64,000 nucleotides of DNA, from assembly GCA_026874595.1 (NCBI GenBank), contig CM049307.1, positions 18,519,079 to 18,583,078 on the forward strand. The letters are read 5' to 3'. The translations under genes and the position numbers were made by a program. A model generated the notes under the pieces. It was not told the origin of the DNA, made no database searches, and was given only the letters and a program-made list of their open reading frames with translations. The stretch comes from Sipunculus nudus. Lineage: Eukaryota; Annelida; Sipuncula; Golfingiida; Sipunculidae. Shown piece after piece: positions 59,611-64,000 of this stretch (positions within the stretch are counted from its first letter, which is position 1; each line of letters starts with the position of its first letter).

Positions 59611-61193
59611 ATATCTTGTGTTTTTAACTTGACCTTGTCAATTTTGAAAGATTATGTTGGTGAAGTTATATTTTTTTGAAGTATTTTTTTTAAAGAAGTG
59701 TTTCCATTCCTATCAGTACCGAATATCATATTTAGTTCAGTAATAACTTATATGACAATACCCATGATGTCTGAATACATACATTTCTTAAATGATACAT
59801 ACCTGGAGACGGAGGCTGTAGTTTATATTTTCATTTGGGAGTCGGTTCTTGTTACACTATCAGTTTCCTTGCTACGTGTCACGGGTGCTTCCTGTTCAGC
59901 AAATCAGTGAACTAGTGATACCCTACGTTGCCATACATACACACCACACACCCAGACAACATTACTGGCTGCCAAGAAAACTGAATCCTCCATCGTATTA
60001 ATATTTAATGTCCACTCTGTTAAGCAGAACTTTGCGTGTTAGCGGGTACCTGCACACAAAGTTTGTGGGGGAGGTATCCATGGAAACTTTACAGGTTTCC
60101 TGAGTATCATTTGATCGGCATATTGTTTGTTTCTATTTAATGCTAGTATTATAAATGTCCTCTATCCAATCTTTTTTTTCTGAGGTACTCCTCTGTTTCT
60201 TTGACCTTTTTTATTCTGACAGACATTTTATATATGTAAAATTTATTGCTCTCTGTGTATCCGTGTGTGTGTACGTTTCTGTCCATACAGGCTATACAAT
60301 TTCACTTATACTCCTTAGTTTATTTGACTTATCAAATGGTAATTAATGAACCTTTTTGGTAGATATAATTGTTATTTTTATTGAGATAACATATGTATTC
60401 ACCTTTAATATTATATGAAAGAAAAATGTGGGTGACATTTGGATGAAAAATGTACACATCATTTACGAGAAGTAATAATGAAGGGATTAAAATTACAAAA
60501 GAATTATATATACATCGGAAATTGGATTTCGTATCAGTCGGGATTTATTCGTAACAGTTCATATGAAAATTCAAGATTATTGCTTAGGTTAACAAAAACA
60601 TAAAAATGACTTGTTTGTTGCAACTTTATTCCTGCAGTAACCACACCCTGAGTGTAATGTTACGTACAATGTATAACAGTTATAAAGCTCTTTGGAGAAA
60701 GTTGAGTAAATTAGATTAATCATGCATTTGACAGTATATACATAATAATATTATGTGTGTGTACAAGTAAATAAAAAAATATAAAACATGAAATACATTG
60801 AATTTATAATAGACAGTTTATGTGTCACATAGACGAACTTAAACATAAATAACATTATACACACTGCTATAAGGGGGAGACGAGGTAAGAAAATTACATT
60901 TAGTTAACACAATATACTAGCATTGGTCACTGGCTTTTATCCCCGCTGCACTTATTTCAGTAAAGACATGTAACTTTGTGCATTGATGTACAGGTATAGC
61001 TTAAGCGTCGTGTGTGATGTCATGACATCACGAACAATAAAACTGAATATGACAGAATAGAATTTAATTATCACGGACTGAAACCGGTTTCAATCCCCAG
61101 TTGGTATGTAACTATGAATAATCTATATACAGTTATAAACATATATACACAGATAAAAAATTCACTTCTATAGAGGGAATAGAATGCATTTCT
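59611..61193. other. Intergenic / 3' UTR stretch
   Basis: No gene is seen. Minus-strand poly(A)-type words are ATTAAA near 61064-61069 and AATAAA near 60625-60630, which could end the ankyrin gene transcript. Confidence 0.4.
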
Positions 61194-61246
61194 TCACTTC
61201 AAATGTGGCAACTTTCTTTCAAGGACCTCTGAACATTTGGTGTGAC
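61194..61246 (-). CDS. Alternative last exon of the ankyrin gene
   Basis: A strong acceptor TTATATCTTTTCAG precedes 17 codons (HTKCSEVLERKLPHLK) and TGA. The phase fits the donor at 61579. If used it replaces the GGNLII ending. Confidence 0.4.
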
Positions 61247-63561
61247 CTGAAAAGATATAACGTGAGATTAACCAGATTGTTTAAAAAAAAAATATCTATG
61301 TTAAATTGAAAACCAAACTGTTTTTTTTCCTGTGAGAGTAACTTAAGTGTATCACATGACATATTACAACTAAGGGACAGTGATGTTACTTTCTCATGTC
61401 ACAAAAAAAGTAGCTGAAAAACGATACTATGAAACACACAGGGCAGTCAAGGCTCTTAAATTTAGTCAAATAAAAATTTTGTACGATACCAGGAATTTAA
61501 CATCAGGCAGCAAAGTGATCCTTTGTAGATTTTTGCACAATCTTCTATCCTAAATAACTCAAATAATTAAGTTTCCACCCGGACATAGCCGATTATAAAT
61601 TCTCTCATTACCTCTGACTTGGGCGAGCTGATAGACAGACATGAGTTTATATTCTGTTGCCGTGTTGTTTGTTTTGAAGTAATGTTTTCCAGGTTCCCTC
61701 AGCCCGTGGTTCAGGATAACCTCCACACAGTCAGGATTGTTATACTCGACAGCCGTGAACAACGCCGCCTCGTAACGGTTGATCTCAGTCAGACCATCTT
61801 GGCCAAAGAAAAACGATTTGTTGAAGGAGATCATGTAAGCCTTGTCTATTACATCTGAAATAACAAAACGTATATGTGTCAGGGATGTCTAATATACTGT
61901 AAAAAGTGTGTAAAATTATCATTTGAGATGCATTCGGAACAGAAATTTGTAGAAAATGTAGAAAATTTAAAGAACCTGTTAAGTAATTTTATATGACAGT
62001 AACAAAAATGTTAGCATTCTGTTGGCCGACAACAGGACTTGACATTAAGGGTGAACCGCTTGCCCTGGGCAAGTAAAACTTTCAGAAAGCGGTGGTAGGG
62101 CAGCCAAAAGTAGGCTCCTACTTGCTCGACTGGGTAAGTGGGTGCAACATAAACCTTTACACAAAGCCCTGAATGCTAATTAATCTTAAGTCAGCCATTT
62201 TCTTTTTAGGAGAAGTGAAATCACTGTAATACCTCTGTCTTAAATAACCTGCATGTTTATCTGTGCAATTGCTAAAGAGTAATATTATTAACAAATAAGC
62301 ATTTGAACATGTATATTGTTGCAAAATAATCATGTGAATCACATTTTTGTGGTTGTGACCACGATTTCTGATTTTTGTGGGATAAGTAAAAATTCATGGA
62401 GGGGAAGTAAAAGCCATATAGTTATTGCTTTCCATGGGCAAGAACTTTTAAAAGTTACTGTCGAGCCCTCTACAGCTGTCCTCTTTTTGTCAATTAGTCA
62501 GATTAACTTCAAAGAGTGTTTCCCCCGTGCTCCGATAACTTTTTTACCCCATGATCTTTGTCACAGGCGATTATATCTAAAACAAATTTTACTTTGTGAA
62601 TATCCCCCTTTTCGACAACAGAGCGAAATAGGGAATAAGCTATACAATTTACAACCATGAACATTAGGCCATGGCCAAAATATATCACATGTGCATGCAA
62701 ATCTGACACTTATGAATATTACTCTGACAAAATGCATGGCCATTTTGTAATTCAGCCGTATTTGGGATCTAGCGCAAACACGGACAGGAAAAATAAAATA
62801 AAATAAACGATTGGCACTTAGGCCACCTCTTATAAATATTTTGAATAAAAATTTGTTTTAGAAATAAACTCAACTTCCCGAAAATAATGCTGTATGCATG
62901 AGAGCAACGTTGAAAGCACCTTGCTAATATCAGAAAATAATTCCATGTTCTCTGTGTACAATAAAGCCCAGTTCGTACCTTTAAGACTGAAGTATTCCTG
63001 GATGGTTTTATAGTTGCGGCTTCTCGTCAGGAGAAGTTCCAGGATGTCATGGTTACCCATCATGGCGGCATACTCAAGACACGTGACCTCGCCGATCTTC
63101 AGCTGTACACTGATAACACGACTCTCCTATGAATAAGGAAATTATTATATTTCACTGATATCTCATGATATATGTTTACATATATATGTTTATATATATA
63201 TTATACACTGCTTCAGACATATTTTAATAAAAGACATTCTACTGGAACATATAGGATACATAATCAGCATAAAATATTTTGTAAATTAAAGAAAATAAAT
63301 ATAACAGTCCGCATGTCAATATTGTTATTGTTCTTAAGACTGTTATTTAATGATTTGTTATGAGTAACAAATTATATATAGAAAAGTAAAGTGAATACAT
63401 GTGTAATACATACCCTGGTGAGTTCGTCAAGTCGCTGGACATCATTGTTAAACACAGCTTCTTCAAGCGGTGACTGGAAACTTCCTGAAGTATATACCAC
63501 TTGAGGAAATTTACCAAAGTGGTCAAAGACATATCCTGATCCGTTTGAAATTTTTCTGTAA
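61194..63561 (-). CDS. Ankyrin-repeat protein, 3' part of gene
   Basis: At least three minus-strand exons join in consistent phases: 63561-63414, 63126-62979 and 61854-61559. Ankyrin-type helix pairs are clear: SPLEEAVFNNDVQRLDELT, then TCLEYAAMMGNHDILELLLT, then AALFTAVEYNNPDCVEVILN followed by HGLREPG, and a last half-repeat YQLAQVRGNERIYNRL. Loops between repeats are longer than the 33-residue consensus, so the repeats are irregular. Ankyrin repeats bind other proteins; the partner cannot be inferred. The product may end at 61559 (GGNLII) or splice from 61579 to a short exon at 61246-61194. The 5' end is either beyond the right edge or, less likely, an ATG at 63632 in frame with exon 1, which would add a hydrophobic leader. 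Confidence 0.75.
61559..61854 (-). CDS. Ankyrin gene, third exon seen, with a stop
   Basis: Acceptor GTTTTGTTATTTCAG, phase 1, joining to give GAT at the junction. It reads to a TGA at 61561-61559. An internal weak donor CCGG/GTGGAA at 61579 could instead splice to 61246. Confidence 0.75.
62033..62124 (-). repeat. Dispersed repeat in ankyrin intron (partner of 2077-2168)
   Basis: Reverse complement matches 2077-2168 along its length, with the shared core TTTTACTTGCCC. It lies in the intron between the second and third ankyrin exons. Confidence 0.6.
62979..63126 (-). CDS. Ankyrin gene, second exon seen
   Basis: A 148-nt exon. Acceptor TTTCCTTATTCATAG, donor TTAAAG/GTACGA, leaving phase 1. 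It contains the best ankyrin helix pair, LEYAAMMGNHDILELLLT. The open frame beyond 62979 is intronic. Confidence 0.75.
63414..63561 (-). CDS. Ankyrin gene, first exon seen
   Basis: A 148-nt exon. The acceptor is TTTATTTCTTTTGTTAG (or TTACAG six bases on, same phase), and the donor is ACCAGG/GTATGT. It contains SPLEEAVFNNDVQRLDELT. Confidence 0.7.
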
Positions 63562-64000
63562 CTAACAAAAGAAATAAATAAATCGATATAAACAAATAAC
63601 AGCAATACAAGATGTATGCTCCGTGTGGGCATATAATGCTAGTGCCATCTGTCGGAGAAGTAGAAAACTAATGGTAGCCCATCAATTTTACAGGTTCGTG
63701 AAATACTGGAATCTGATCAGCAGTTCCAGCACACATGCAAAATAAAAATAAATAAATAAATGAAGTTAAGGATAACATGTATGCCCATATTTTGGCCAAG
63801 AAATTTTTAAATTAAATTTAACTGACAATTCCTTTGAAATTAGGTTGGATAAATTATGATAAATATAAAGAAAAAAATCCACCATGGGTAAAAAGGTGAA
63901 TCGTTACGCAGGTGTAAAATATATTATTTATAAATCTAAGAAAATATGAAATATAAGGTAAAGCATTATATTATTTTGTGTTAGGCATTTCTGCGCTTTT
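63562..64000. other. Presumed intron or upstream region of the ankyrin gene
   Basis: AT-rich sequence with no further exon recognised before the window edge. Confidence 0.4.

Overview
This window is AT-rich animal genomic DNA. It has spliced genes with GT-AG introns, very long non-coding stretches, TA microsatellites, several kilobase-scale tandem arrays and a degenerate Ty3/gypsy retrotransposon. Dispersed repeats carrying GTGACCTTGACCTTTGACC-type cores and the protein matches suggest a lophotrochozoan, most likely a marine bivalve mollusc. That assignment is an inference; species cannot be read from the sequence. There are no bacterial-type operons, and most open frames are chance or satellite-derived.

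Three real genes are seen, all on the minus strand and head to tail in the right 12 kb. (1) 61.2-63.6 kb: the 3' exons of an ankyrin-repeat protein gene with two possible C-termini. (2) 57.5-59.1 kb: a compact three-exon gene for an 87-residue protein I do not recognise, with consistent splice sites, phase-0 junctions and a poly(A) signal. (3) 51.85-52.28 kb: the first coding exon of a neuregulin-type growth factor gene, with a signal peptide, a neuregulin-2-like N-terminal domain ending in ICTDC, and a clean splice donor. Its downstream exons (Ig, EGF, transmembrane) were not found, so most of 1-51.85 kb is best read as a very long first intron, although two weak exon candidates lie at 20.9-21.1 and 45.0-45.1 kb. 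A degenerate Ig-like fragment lies just upstream of the neuregulin exon.

The left 51 kb by region: minisatellite ends (1-1.3 kb); dispersed repeats with tandem nuclear-receptor-like DR1 motifs (3.4-6.2 kb); a decayed 4.1-kb Ty3/gypsy element with about 90% identical LTRs (6.5-10.6 kb) inserted into an older repeat whose uninterrupted relative sits at 11.2-11.7 kb; a 31/32-bp satellite with a 499-bp higher-order unit (15.9-18.6 kb); a tRNA-derived SINE (23.0-23.2 kb); a 2.1-kb inverted-terminal-repeat element with internal minisatellites (29.05-31.17 kb); a 34-bp satellite with a 472-bp higher-order unit (41.8-45.0 kb); and a 46-bp satellite open in all three forward frames (50.2-51.15 kb). 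From about 51.6 kb rightward CpG dinucleotides become clearly more frequent, coinciding with the gene-bearing part.

The items most worth following up are the unidentified small gene, the neuregulin first exon with its missing partner exons, and the repeats that multiply DR1 sites. All calls come from reading by eye; no database search or alignment program was run.
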